From UBA8438 sp963934795 (GTDB lineage Bacteria > Acidobacteriota > Vicinamibacteria > Vicinamibacterales > UBA8438), in contig CAWWAF010000006.1 in assembly GCA_963934795.1 (NCBI GenBank), positions 4,280 to 68,279 on the forward strand: a DNA stretch of 64,000 bases. Reading direction: 5' to 3'. The notes beneath the pieces were generated by a model, which did not search any database, was not told where the DNA came from, and was given only the letters and a program-made list of their open reading frames with translations. A program made the translations under genes and the position numbers. Within the stretch, counting starts at the first letter, position 1. Every line of letters begins with the position of its first letter. Below are positions 16,334-24,685 of the stretch, in pieces.

Positions 16334-17458
16334 CTACCGAAAAATGCTCTTGGGTATCTTGCCGGTGACCAGTTGGGTGAAGTCAACCGCTTCGGCGATG
16401 TGGAAGTCGACAGCAATGCTTGCTAGCGACACCGCCTTGGTCGGTGTTAGACCTTTTTCCGCCACCAGGAACGCCACGACCGCGTCCACCGCTTTTTGCA
16501 GGGCGCGGTCGAGGTCCAGGTCGATGCCCATCATGATGTAGTGCGTCTCGTTCTCGGCGCGCGGTCCGGCGATTGGCGTGTTCTTGTGCAGAACGAACCG
16601 GAATCGGCCGGCCAACGACTGCTCGATGGCCGTCCCGCTGACCTCACCGTCGCCTTGCGCAGAATGCGGGTCGCCCACGTAGAACAGCGCCTCTTGATGC
16701 AGGACAGGCAGAAAAAGTGTGCTCCCGACCGTGAGCTCCTTCACATCCATGTTGCCGCCGAAGTCACCGGGCGGGCGTGAGGCCTGCACACCGGGAATGT
16801 CGACGCCAGGCTGGCCGAGCACCGGGACTGGCGCCACCGCCATGATGCCCATGAACGGCGCCAGCGGCACGTGGATATCGTCCGAAAACAGCGCGACTTC
16901 TCGGCCGTCGACCATGCCCGTATGGATGGCATGTCGGGTGGTCTCGATGTCGCGGATGGCATCGTCCGGCCGAGAGCCTGGATAGCCAGCCCCGAAGACC
17001 CCAGCACGTGACCCTGTGTTGTTGATGCCATACGGGGCCCGTGTGGTCAATTCGAGAATCTGGACTTCGAGCATGTCGCCAGGTCGGGCGCCGGTGATCG
17101 CAATCGGTCCGGTGATGACGTGGCCGCTTCGACCTTCCCGGGGGCGTCCGTCGCGCGACGCCCAGAAGTCGAGGACGTCGGGGAGGATGTGCTCTGGGGC
17201 CACGCCGAGATCGCGGAGCAATGTGGCCGGATGTTCACGCTGTGTCGAGCCGGCGTGACTCAGTGTGTCTATCCGCACGGTGTCGCCAGACTCGATCGTC
17301 AGCACCGGTGGTTTGTCGACCGGGTACCAGCCCCAGCTGAGGGTCTCGGGCCGTGACGGGACGAAATGCTCCGGAGGCTGCGCCTGCAGTGTCGCTGAGC
17401 AGAGCCAGGTGCTGGCTATCACGCTCGCCGCTGTCGAAGTGAAAATCCGTCTGGTCAT
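16334..17458 (-). CDS. Acetamidase/formamidase family protein, exported
   Basis: The 374-aa protein belongs to the FmdA/AmdA family of zinc-dependent amide hydrolases. Seen here are a signal peptide (ASVIASTWLCSATLQAQ), GDTVRIDTLSHAG, TGPIAITGARPGDMLEVQI, PGDFGGNMD and HSAQGDGEV, all typical of the family (the GGNMD and DxHxxQGDGE motifs hold metal and active-site residues). The presence of an export signal is unusual relative to the cytoplasmic family members. ATG 17458 is chosen because it starts a good signal peptide; the frame stays open to 17782 without coding character. It is followed after 14 nt by an MBL-fold gene. Confidence 0.85.
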   Translation of the reverse strand: MTRRIFTSTAASVIASTWLCSATLQAQPPEHFVPSRPETLSWGWYPVDKPPVLTIESGDTVRIDTLSHAGSTQREHPATLLRDLGVAPEHILPDVLDFWASRDGRPREGRSGHVITGPIAITGARPGDMLEVQILELTTRAPYGINNTGSRAGVFGAGYPGSRPDDAIRDIETTRHAIHTGMVDGREVALFSDDIHVPLAPFMGIMAVAPVPVLGQPGVDIPGVQASRPPGDFGGNMDVKELTVGSTLFLPVLHQEALFYVGDPHSAQGDGEVSGTAIEQSLAGRFRFVLHKNTPIAGPRAENETHYIMMGIDLDLDRALQKAVDAVVAFLVAEKGLTPTKAVSLASIAVDFHIAEAVDFTQLVTGKIPKSIFR

Positions 17459-17617
17459 AGTCAGTGGGCTCGACGTGTCTACGGTCGTCTCGCGCAGCCG
17501 GCGAACCTCGCAGCGAATGCGCGACCGGCGATGCGCGCTAGAATACCGCCAAACCGCGCGGTATGCAGGAATCGAGGGAACTGGACGACGCAGAGGCCAA
17601 GGTCGGGACCCGGTACG

Positions 17618-17727
17618 GTGCGGCTGGTATTGACCGACACCGGTGTCGCGGCCCAGGACAACTGGCCCCAGTTCAGGGGAGAGTCGGCGGGGTCGTGGCG
17701 GACAACCTGGCCCATTGGAGAACGTAA
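17618..17727 (+). pseudogene. Remnant of N-terminus of a PQQ-like propeller gene
   Basis: A short frame reads GTG-start, a weak hydrophobic run (VRLVLTDTGVAAQ) and then DNWPQFRGESAG, the hallmark opening of exported PQQ-like propellers. After that the match continues only in another frame (GVVADNLAHW) before a TAA at 17725-17727. No further blades follow; the intact Tat lactonase gene begins at 17731. This is best read as the 5' stump of a deleted propeller gene. The intact relative 13977-15314 shows the same opening motif. Confidence 0.5.
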
Positions 17728-17730
17728 GAC

Positions 17731-18804
17731 ATGGCAGAGTATCGACGTGACGACGGATCATCCGCGTGGACACGCCGCGCATTTCTCGGGGCTGCGTTCA
17801 CGGCTACCGCCGCGGCCCCGGCATGGGCCCGGCAACAGGCGCCGACTGTGCCACCCTACGAGGCGCGAGACTGGTCGGGCGGGAGTCCGCTGCGATATCC
17901 GGACCCAGACCTCATCGCCCTCGACCCGCGATTCAATCGCTACATCCTGTTCAACACGCCAATCAAGCGGCTGCACATGGGCACGATGTGGGCCGAGGGG
18001 CCCGCCTGGAACGGGGTCGGACGGTATCTGGTCTGGAGCGACATTCCCAACAATGTGCAGCACCGTTGGGTCCAGGAGGACGAACGCGTCACCGTGTTTC
18101 GCAGCCCATCGGGGCATAGCAACGGCAACACGTTCGATCGCGAGGGGCGCCAGTTGTCGTGCGAGCATGGCGGCCGGCGGGTCGCGCGGTACGAACAGAA
18201 CGGCGATGTCACCATGATCGCCGATCGCTACGACGGCAAGCGGCTGAACTCGCCGAACGACGCCGTCGTCGCACCCGACGGCGGTATCTGGTTCACGGAC
18301 CCGCCGTATGGCATTCGAGGCGACTACGAGGGGTTCCGCGCGGAGTCGGAGACCCCGCCGGCGGTATACCGAGTCGATCCGCAGGACGGTCGCGTGGTGC
18401 TGGTCACCGATGAACCCGGCGGGCCGAACGGTCTCTGTTTTTCGCCGGATTACCGCCGTCTGTACGTCGCCGACACCGGGTCGGGGCGCGAGATCCGGGT
18501 CTTCGACGTGGACGGGACGCGTCTGACGAACGGCCGTCGGTTTGTCGAGCTGCGCGCGCCAGATACGGACAACCTGGTGGCGGCCGATGGAATCCGGTGT
18601 GACGCGGATGGCAACGTGTGGGCGGGCGCGGGTGACGGCGTCCTGGTGACTGCGCCCGATGGCGTGACGATTGGTGCCATTCGTTTGCCTGAACGGTGCG
18701 CGAACGTCTGTTTTGGCGGCACCCGGCGCAACCGCCTGTTCATGTGTGCCAGTCAGTCCCTCTATTCCGTCTATGTGGGCGTGTTGGGCGCCGGCATCGC
18801 CTAG
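17731..18804 (+). CDS. SMP-30/gluconolactonase family protein with Tat signal
   Basis: The 357-aa protein begins with a twin-arginine signal (TRRAFLGAAFTATAAAPAWA) and has the six-bladed SMP-30/gluconolactonase/LRE fold: EGPAWNGVGRYLVWSDIP, NGNTFDREGRQLSCEH, RLNSPNDAVVAPDGGIWFTDPPYGI, PNGLCFSPDYRRLYVADTG and ADGIRCDADGNVWAGAGDGV. These motifs contain the Glu, Asn and Asp residues that bind the catalytic divalent metal. It probably hydrolyses sugar lactones in the periplasm, which would fit downstream of the PQQ sugar oxidations elsewhere in the window (inference). Confidence 0.9.
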   Translation: MAEYRRDDGSSAWTRRAFLGAAFTATAAAPAWARQQAPTVPPYEARDWSGGSPLRYPDPDLIALDPRFNRYILFNTPIKRLHMGTMWAEGPAWNGVGRYLVWSDIPNNVQHRWVQEDERVTVFRSPSGHSNGNTFDREGRQLSCEHGGRRVARYEQNGDVTMIADRYDGKRLNSPNDAVVAPDGGIWFTDPPYGIRGDYEGFRAESETPPAVYRVDPQDGRVVLVTDEPGGPNGLCFSPDYRRLYVADTGSGREIRVFDVDGTRLTNGRRFVELRAPDTDNLVAADGIRCDADGNVWAGAGDGVLVTAPDGVTIGAIRLPERCANVCFGGTRRNRLFMCASQSLYSVYVGVLGAGIA

Positions 18805-18872
18805 ACTCCGGCCGGAACCGGACATGCCAGGGCGATACCGATCCCTCCGCTTTGGTCCGCCGCGCTCGCGCG

Positions 18873-19268
18873 TCAGCGAATGTGTGTCGATTGAGTCGAG
18901 ATGCGGGTCATGTAGCCGGCGATGACCCACTCGGCGTCGACATCGAGCGGCTCGGCGATCTGTCTGAGGTATCCACGCAAGTAGACGGGGGCGGGTAGTG
19001 CGTCGAGGTCGTCCGCTTCGATGAACCGGAGGTTCGAGAGCGAGATCTTTGTGGTGAGATTGATCTGGCCCAGGCTCACGTCGCGCGCCTCGCGCAACCG
19101 TTGGATGGTCGGCCCGTCGCACTGGGTTACGGTGGTCAGAAGGTCGTCCACACGCTGGTCGTCGCTCGTGACCGGCGCGTCCGGTCTCTCGCGTGGCCTG
19201 GTGACCGGACCTGCGAGATGAGGCGGTGGGGCTTCCTTGAGCAACGTGGGCGAATGTGAGATCTGCAT
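18873..19268 (-). CDS. RodZ-type helix-turn-helix protein without membrane segment
   Basis: This 131-aa protein ends with the HTH_25 domain found at the N-terminus of RodZ: GPTIQRLREARDVSLGQI, then LRFIEADDLDALPAPVYLRGYL and IAEPLDVDAEWVIAGY. The preceding ~60 residues are Pro-rich and poorly conserved. Unlike RodZ, no membrane helix or periplasmic domain follows; the protein stops right after the HTH. It may be a stand-alone DNA- or MreB-binding module, or a truncated RodZ-like gene. It is alone on its strand. Start choice (ATG 19268) is uncertain because there is no clear RBS. Confidence 0.75.
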   Translation of the reverse strand: MQISHSPTLLKEAPPPHLAGPVTRPRERPDAPVTSDDQRVDDLLTTVTQCDGPTIQRLREARDVSLGQINLTTKISLSNLRFIEADDLDALPAPVYLRGYLRQIAEPLDVDAEWVIAGYMTRISTQSTHIR

Positions 19269-19483
19269 ATGGTTTGCGCAGTTGTCCGTCTGCTGCTCCC
19301 TACGTCGGCTCGGATTCTGGAGCCGAAACTTTAGAGGTGACCGGTCTGGTCATCCTCGCGCTATTTCGTAATTGACCCTAGCCTGAGTCAGAATCCTCCT
19401 GGCCTGAGCGCATATCTTGGCGGTTTCGATTGAGGGATGCGGCCTCCCAGGCGCCGCGCCGGAACGCTGCCAAAGGAGCCCTG

Positions 19484-20788
19484 ATGTCACTGCATCGTAG
19501 GAACGAGACAGACCTAAGGTTGAGACGGACGTGGACGCCGCGCCGTCCGGTGGGGAGTGCGCTGATGGCGCTGGTCTGCTGCGTTGTGGTCGAGACGGGC
19601 GTCTGGGCACAATCCAGCGACGAGAGCGAGACTGCTATTCGCGCTCTGGTCCGTCGCCTCGATCTCGAGCAGTATAAGGCGGCGATTCGTGGACTAGTGC
19701 GGTTTGGCGACCGACGTCAGGGGACGACGCGCAATCGAGAGGCTGTGGACTGGATCGAGACACGCCTTCAGACGGGCGGGTGTACGAACACCGAGCGACT
19801 CGTGTACACCTTCGACCCGCCACCGCGTCCGGTAGGGCGTCGAAGCGGCGGAACTCGTCCGCCGTTGAACCCCGTCGACCCCACGCCCACCGGAGGCCTC
19901 GTGGGACGCAACGGTTCGGGACCAGGCGGCAGCTCGATATTCGGCTATCGACGCCGCACCGGCGTTGTGCGCGCCCCGTTGGCGCAGCCGAATGAGACGC
20001 TCCGGGCCCTGAACCTGGAAGAGCCGCGTAACGGGGAGCGATCGGAGGTGTTCTGTACCAAGGTCGGTACGACCAACCCAGATGAGATGTACATCATCGG
20101 GGCGCATATGGACGGTCATGGATTCGGCGAAGCAGCCAACGATAACGGGTCAGGCACCGCGATTGTCATGGAGCTGGCCCGTATCTTCAGTGCGCCCGAT
20201 GTGCAGACCGGGCGGTCGATACGTTTTGTCCTCTGGAACAACGAGGAGACCGGGCTCAACGGCAGCGCCGCGTATGTGGAGCAGCGGCGCGAACGTCAGG
20301 GGCTCGAAGACCCGCCGGGCTCCGGTCGTTACCCCGAGCCTCGATGGCTGGGCATGATTCAGCACGACATGATGTTGTTCGATCATGGCGCCCCCGGTCC
20401 GGACGGGCGAGTCAGTCGCGATCAGCGACCGGAGGCTGATGTGAACATCGAATTCCAAACGGACTCTGCGCTGGCGCTCGAGTCTCGCGATCTCGCCTTT
20501 TTCTTCAAATCGGCCAATGACGCCTACGCGACGGACTATCCGGCAGCGGTCGGTCCCCATATGACCAACACCGATTCCACGCCGTTCATGAATGTGACGC
20601 CAGCCATCAGTCTTCGCGAAAACGAGCGGGGCATGCATATTGGGGCGGGCTGGGACCCACATTGGCACCAACCGACAGATCTTTACGTCACCTTCACGGA
20701 TGACGACTTTCGCCTCGGGCTCAATGCGGCGCAGACAACGTTGGCCGCCATCGCGCAGTTGGTGGACGCCACCGTCAGTGCGCCCTGA
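19484..20788 (+). CDS. Exported M28 family metallopeptidase
   Basis: The 434-aa protein has a signal sequence (residues ~25-45, ending VWAQS) and the M28 di-zinc aminopeptidase core: IIGAHMDGHG (first His/Asp), AANDNGSGTA (bridging Asp), WNNEETGLNGS (catalytic Glu and ligand Glu), MIQHDM and a final HQPTD His. All metal ligands are present. A Gly/Pro/Arg-rich insert of about 45 residues (roughly positions 110-155) precedes the core and is not typical. AAAGGAG lies 5 nt before ATG 19484, which fixes the start. It probably trims N-terminal residues from peptides in the periplasm. Confidence 0.9.
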   Translation: MSLHRRNETDLRLRRTWTPRRPVGSALMALVCCVVVETGVWAQSSDESETAIRALVRRLDLEQYKAAIRGLVRFGDRRQGTTRNREAVDWIETRLQTGGCTNTERLVYTFDPPPRPVGRRSGGTRPPLNPVDPTPTGGLVGRNGSGPGGSSIFGYRRRTGVVRAPLAQPNETLRALNLEEPRNGERSEVFCTKVGTTNPDEMYIIGAHMDGHGFGEAANDNGSGTAIVMELARIFSAPDVQTGRSIRFVLWNNEETGLNGSAAYVEQRRERQGLEDPPGSGRYPEPRWLGMIQHDMMLFDHGAPGPDGRVSRDQRPEADVNIEFQTDSALALESRDLAFFFKSANDAYATDYPAAVGPHMTNTDSTPFMNVTPAISLRENERGMHIGAGWDPHWHQPTDLYVTFTDDDFRLGLNAAQTTLAAIAQLVDATVSAP

Positions 20789-20801
20789 CCGCTGACGAGG
20801 T

Positions 20802-21707
20802 TCATGACCTTCCCGCGTCACGCAGCCTGCCGGCTGCGTGTCGGTACGCATAGAGGCCTTCCACCCCGAAAATCGCGACGGCGACCCACACGAACGCGTA
20901 CCCCACCAGCTGAGTCTGACCAAACTGCTCTCCGTAGACCAGGACTCCAAACAGGAACTGCAACGTCGGCGCAAGGTATTGAATGATGCCCACGTGCGAC
21001 AGCGGTATCCGACGGACCGAGGCCCCGAACAGGAGCAGCGGTCCGACGGTGATCACCCCGGACGCCGCCAGCAACGTCTGATGCAGCCACGGATCCCCAG
21101 CCTGTGAGCCCCCACCCGGGGCAGTCATCACCGGACCGAGCAGCAGCAAGAGAGCCGTGGGAACGGAGAGCAGGCTGATCTCCAATGTGAGTCCCTGCAT
21201 CGCTCCCAACGCCGCCTGCTTCTTGAGGAGTCCGTACAGGCCGAAGGTCGACGCCAGCAGGAGGGCGATCCAGGGCAGTGTGCCGAGCGAGACGCTCAGA
21301 TACACCACGCCCGCCGCGGCCAGGCCCACCGCGACCCACTGGCCGGACCGCAGACGCTCGCCCAGCACGAGGACCCCCAAGCCCACCGTCACCAGCGGCG
21401 ACAAGAAATATCCCAGGCTGGCCTCGACGATGACACCGGTCGTGACCGCCCAGATGAACGTGAACCAGTTGGCATACAGCAGCGCTCCCGCGGCGGTGTA
21501 GGTTGCGAGGACCCGTGCGGTAAACTGCCCACGTGTGAACCGATCCTGTGGTCGGAGGGCGAGGAGGGCGACGAGAATCAGAAGCGACCAGAACACGCGG
21601 TACCCGACCAGACTTGTCGGCGGTACGCGGTCCAGCTGTTTCCAATAGATGGGGCTGACGCCCCACCAGACATACGCCGTGATGCCGTACCAGAGGCCCG
21701 CTCTCAC
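20802..21707 (-). CDS. rarD: RarD-type EamA-family transporter
   Basis: This 301-aa protein has ten predicted membrane helices and starts GLWYGITAYVWWGVSPIYWK, the N-terminal signature of the RarD subfamily (chloramphenicol-sensitive protein) of drug/metabolite transporters. Other RarD hallmarks seen are YRVFWSLLILV, NWFTFIWAV and LGYFLSPLV. The transported solute is not known for most members. The start codon is GTG 21707. It lies 49 nt downstream of the Ser/Thr kinase gene on the same strand and may be co-transcribed with it. Confidence 0.9.
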   Translation of the reverse strand: MRAGLWYGITAYVWWGVSPIYWKQLDRVPPTSLVGYRVFWSLLILVALLALRPQDRFTRGQFTARVLATYTAAGALLYANWFTFIWAVTTGVIVEASLGYFLSPLVTVGLGVLVLGERLRSGQWVAVGLAAAGVVYLSVSLGTLPWIALLLASTFGLYGLLKKQAALGAMQGLTLEISLLSVPTALLLLLGPVMTAPGGGSQAGDPWLHQTLLAASGVITVGPLLLFGASVRRIPLSHVGIIQYLAPTLQFLFGVLVYGEQFGQTQLVGYAFVWVAVAIFGVEGLYAYRHAAGRLRDAGRS

Positions 21708-21756
21708 CGGGCGCCGATCGGGGAAGTTCGCATCGGGCGCGTGGGCTGCATCACTG

Positions 21757-23622
21757 TCAGGGGAGGTCCGGCGTGACGCACACCACGCGATGGGTCAGGC
21801 GCCGGGCCGAGGCGTCGCGTACTGCCGATGACCACGCCGGTGCGTAGAGCGGTGAATTGGTGACCCACAGTCGATTGGACTCGCCGAATTCGCGGTCGCT
21901 ACTCCAGAGCGTCACGCCCCAGGGGTACCGCGTCGGATCGAGCCGCTGCAGGACCGAATCGAGTTCGGGTTGCGTCGGGAGGCGCCAGGAGGCGGTCCCG
22001 CCCAGCGCCAACCCTTCGCAATAGGTGTTGGCGGCGGTCCACAAGAGCCCGTCTGTGCCTTGACGGGGGGTGCCGGTCGCCGTCCACCGCATGCCGATCT
22101 GGCGATCCAGAAAGGTCCCGTCGCTGAGATCGGGAAACGGGTCGTCGGTGTCGGCAGCGCTGGAGATCGGCGTGCGCTCAGGCTCGGCGCCCCCTGCCCC
22201 GGTGAACCGGCCGCTGCCAGCCAATGGCAACGAACGGGCCAGGAGTGGGTTCTCCTTGACCGCCGGTGGCCTGTCGGACACCGAGGCGGGAACGATCGCC
22301 GAGGCTGCGGTCGCGATGCCGGCGAGGCCGTCCTGCACGACGCCGGCTGACTCATTGGTGTTGGCCGACCCCGTCGCCGCAGTCGAGTTGGTCGCGACGC
22401 TGGCCTGGCCTTGGGGCCCTTCAGTCCGCCCCGCAGGAGCCGCGCCCGGGTTCGGCTCTGGCGTCGTGCCCACTGGATGCGCCGGCTCCACCGGGTCCGC
22501 CATTGACCCCGGCCGCTCGACTCCCAGCGACGCGAGAGGCACGGGCGTGTCGTGAGCCCCCCGGTCGGGCTCTGGGAGGCGGAACCACAGGAGCAGGATA
22601 AGGATGACGGCGGCCGCCGCCAGTGCACTGGTACGCCACCGGCGGCGTGAGGTCGCGTGGTCGGTTGGCGCTGCAACCGTGGTCGCCGCGTCCGGGGGGG
22701 ACACGCCCGAGACGCCTCCCGCCGGTAGCGGAGGGAGGCCCGCCTGCAGCGGAGGGAGGCCCGCCTGCAGCGTCGTCGCATCCCCTGTATCGGGAGTCTT
22801 GGTAGGCGCCAGCGCCTTGATCGCCTCGACCATGGCCGCCGCAGAGCCGAATCGCCCCGAGGGTTCCTTGTGTATCGAGCGCAGAATGACGCGTTCGAGC
22901 GCCTCGGACATGTCGGGGTTGATGGCGCGCGGGAGCGGTAGCGGATCGCGGATGTGTTTGAGTACGACGGCGATCGGGGTCTCCGCCTCGTAGGGGACGA
23001 GGCCCGTCGCCATTTCATAGAGCACGACACCCAATGAATACAGGTCGCTTCGGCCGTCTATCGCCTGGCCCATTCCCTGCTCTGGCGACATGTACTTCGG
23101 GGTGCCGATTAATCCTCCGGTCGCGGTGAGCTTGTCGGCGCCCTCAAGGATCTTGGCGATGCCGAAGTCCGCCAACAGGCAGTTGCCTCGCTCGTCGATC
23201 AAGATGTTGCTGGGCTTGACGTCACGGTGGACAAGGCCTCTGGCGTGGGCGTAGTCGAGGGCATCGCCCACCTGGGTGATCACGCGGGTGATCTGCTCCA
23301 GTGGCAGCGGGTGCTCGTCGATGGCATCTGCGAGCGTGCCGGTCTTGATGAAGGGCATCACGATAAACGTGAACCCGTCCGAGTCGCCGTAGTCGTGGAC
23401 CGGCAGAATGTGGGGATGTTGCAGGCTGGCGAGAATCGTCGCTTCCTGTTCGAAGCGTGCCAGGAATTCGCGGTCTTGAGCGAAATGCCGAGGGAGAACC
23501 TTCAGCGCGACGTGTCGGTCGACGGCGGGTTGATAGGCTTTGTAGACGGCGGCCATGCCGCCGGCCCCCAACGGGCCGACAATGCGATATGGTCCGAAGG
23601 ACCGCCCGGAGAGGTCTTCCAT
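21757..23622 (-). CDS. Transmembrane Ser/Thr protein kinase with C-terminal DUF1566-like domain
   Basis: The 621-aa protein has an N-terminal PknB-type kinase domain with all essential residues: Gly loop GPLGAGGMAAVY, K41, HRDVKPSN (132-139), DFG (152-154) and MSPEQ. A Pro-rich linker with a 7-residue tandem duplication follows, then one membrane helix (residues about 340-360) and a low-complexity region. The C-terminal ~120 residues contain GLLWTAANTYCEGL and WRLPTQPELDSVL, typical of DUF1566/FGE-like domains, placed outside the membrane as a possible sensor. It therefore looks like a complete receptor kinase. It is divergent from the CsgG-like gene and upstream of rarD. Confidence 0.9.
   Translation of the reverse strand: MEDLSGRSFGPYRIVGPLGAGGMAAVYKAYQPAVDRHVALKVLPRHFAQDREFLARFEQEATILASLQHPHILPVHDYGDSDGFTFIVMPFIKTGTLADAIDEHPLPLEQITRVITQVGDALDYAHARGLVHRDVKPSNILIDERGNCLLADFGIAKILEGADKLTATGGLIGTPKYMSPEQGMGQAIDGRSDLYSLGVVLYEMATGLVPYEAETPIAVVLKHIRDPLPLPRAINPDMSEALERVILRSIHKEPSGRFGSAAAMVEAIKALAPTKTPDTGDATTLQAGLPPLQAGLPPLPAGGVSGVSPPDAATTVAAPTDHATSRRRWRTSALAAAAVILILLLWFRLPEPDRGAHDTPVPLASLGVERPGSMADPVEPAHPVGTTPEPNPGAAPAGRTEGPQGQASVATNSTAATGSANTNESAGVVQDGLAGIATAASAIVPASVSDRPPAVKENPLLARSLPLAGSGRFTGAGGAEPERTPISSAADTDDPFPDLSDGTFLDRQIGMRWTATGTPRQGTDGLLWTAANTYCEGLALGGTASWRLPTQPELDSVLQRLDPTRYPWGVTLWSSDREFGESNRLWVTNSPLYAPAWSSAVRDASARRLTHRVVCVTPDLP
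22727..22768. repeat. 21-bp perfect tandem duplication inside kinase linker
   Basis: Two identical 21-bp units (22727-22747 and 22748-22768) encode a duplicated seven-residue LQAGLPP-type unit in the Pro-rich juxtamembrane linker of the kinase; a third degenerate unit follows in the protein (LPAGG). In-frame and probably harmless, it could vary in copy number. Confidence 0.85.
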
Positions 23623-23763
23623 GAGTCGTGTCTATGGACGGCGACTCCGTCATTGAGTGGCCGCCCAATCCGGTAACCGGCAGCGAAACCGAATTACAAT
23701 CACGAGACCGGACCTGAGACACCGGTTTCGCGATCGGAGTCATCATATCCTTGGAGTGTGACC

Positions 23764-24651
23764 ATGCGTACAGAACATAAGTGCAGATTCGCGGCCGCCA
23801 TGCTCGGTCTCGCGGTGTGGCTGATGGCCCCCGCGATGGTGCTGGCACAGCCCCGTGTAGCGGTGATGAATTTTGAGAACAACAGCACCTGGTCCTACTG
23901 GGGAGACCGGCTCGGGGAAGCCGCGGCCGATGAGTTGGTCACACAGCTTCTCAAGACCGGGTCCTACAGGATGATTGAGCGCTCGCAGCTGGCGGCGGTG
24001 CTGGCCGAGCAAGATCTCGGCGCGAGTGGGTCGGTCGACGCATCGACTGCGGCCAACATCGGCAGATTGCTGGGGGCGCAGTTGATCTTGACGGGATCCA
24101 TCACCCAGTTTTCCATCGAGACTGTCTCCGGCAGGTTTCGCGGTATCGGCGGATCCAGGTCCAAAGCGCAAACCATCCTTGATGTCAGGCTGGTCGACAC
24201 GACGACCGGCGAGATCCTGGTGGCGGAGAGCGGCCAGGGGGAGAAGACCTGGGGCGGCGGATTCTTCCGTGGCGCCAGTCTGGAGCGCGATTTTGACGCT
24301 GGCGTAGCGCAGGAAGCGCTCCGTCCGGCCATTGAGCAGGTCACACAGACCCTGGCCGATCAGTCCGATCGGTTCGCGACGATGGAGCCAGTGGCGCCGG
24401 TCGCCCAGATTGTCGGGGTCAGGGACGGGTCCTTCTACATCAACCAGGGAGAGAATTTCAACGTCGTGGTCGGACAGCGTTTCGACGTCATCCGTGTCGT
24501 AGATGAAATCACGGATGCGAATGGCAACGTCCTTGATCGCATCACTGATACGGTGGGTGTGATCGAGGTGACCCGGGTGTTATCGCAGTCGGCTATTTGT
24601 TCCGTCGTTGAAGGGGACGCGAGGGAAGGCGACAGCATTCAACCGTTGTGA
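23764..24651 (+). CDS. CsgG-family lipoprotein-like assembly protein
   Basis: The 295-aa protein has a signal peptide (ending MVLAQ) and a CsgG-type domain: RVAVMNFENNSTW, LGEAAADELVTQLLKTGSYRMIERSQL, AAVLAEQDL, GRLLGAQLILTGSIT and LDVRLVDTTTGEIL. CsgG forms the outer-membrane pore for curli export, but this group lacks the lipidated Cys, and no csgA/B/E/F genes are nearby. It is more like the FlgO/CsgG-related envelope proteins of unknown function; its C-terminal ~80 residues resemble a small beta-barrel SH3-like module (NVVVGQRFDVIRV). ATG 23764 has GGAG 8-9 nt upstream. Confidence 0.82.
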   Translation: MRTEHKCRFAAAMLGLAVWLMAPAMVLAQPRVAVMNFENNSTWSYWGDRLGEAAADELVTQLLKTGSYRMIERSQLAAVLAEQDLGASGSVDASTAANIGRLLGAQLILTGSITQFSIETVSGRFRGIGGSRSKAQTILDVRLVDTTTGEILVAESGQGEKTWGGGFFRGASLERDFDAGVAQEALRPAIEQVTQTLADQSDRFATMEPVAPVAQIVGVRDGSFYINQGENFNVVVGQRFDVIRVVDEITDANGNVLDRITDTVGVIEVTRVLSQSAICSVVEGDAREGDSIQPL

Positions 24652-24685
24652 TCACCTTCAGGCAGGGGCCCCTGTCGAGAATAGT

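Noticed and set aside
17758..19122. 454-codon open frame antisense to the Tat lactonase
   Set aside because: No domain and Arg/Pro/His-rich; the sense gene shows clear SMP-30 motifs.
24663..24674. 12-bp perfect palindrome between csgG-like and PHP genes
   Set aside because: Has no loop or T-tract and is too short to call a terminator or operator.
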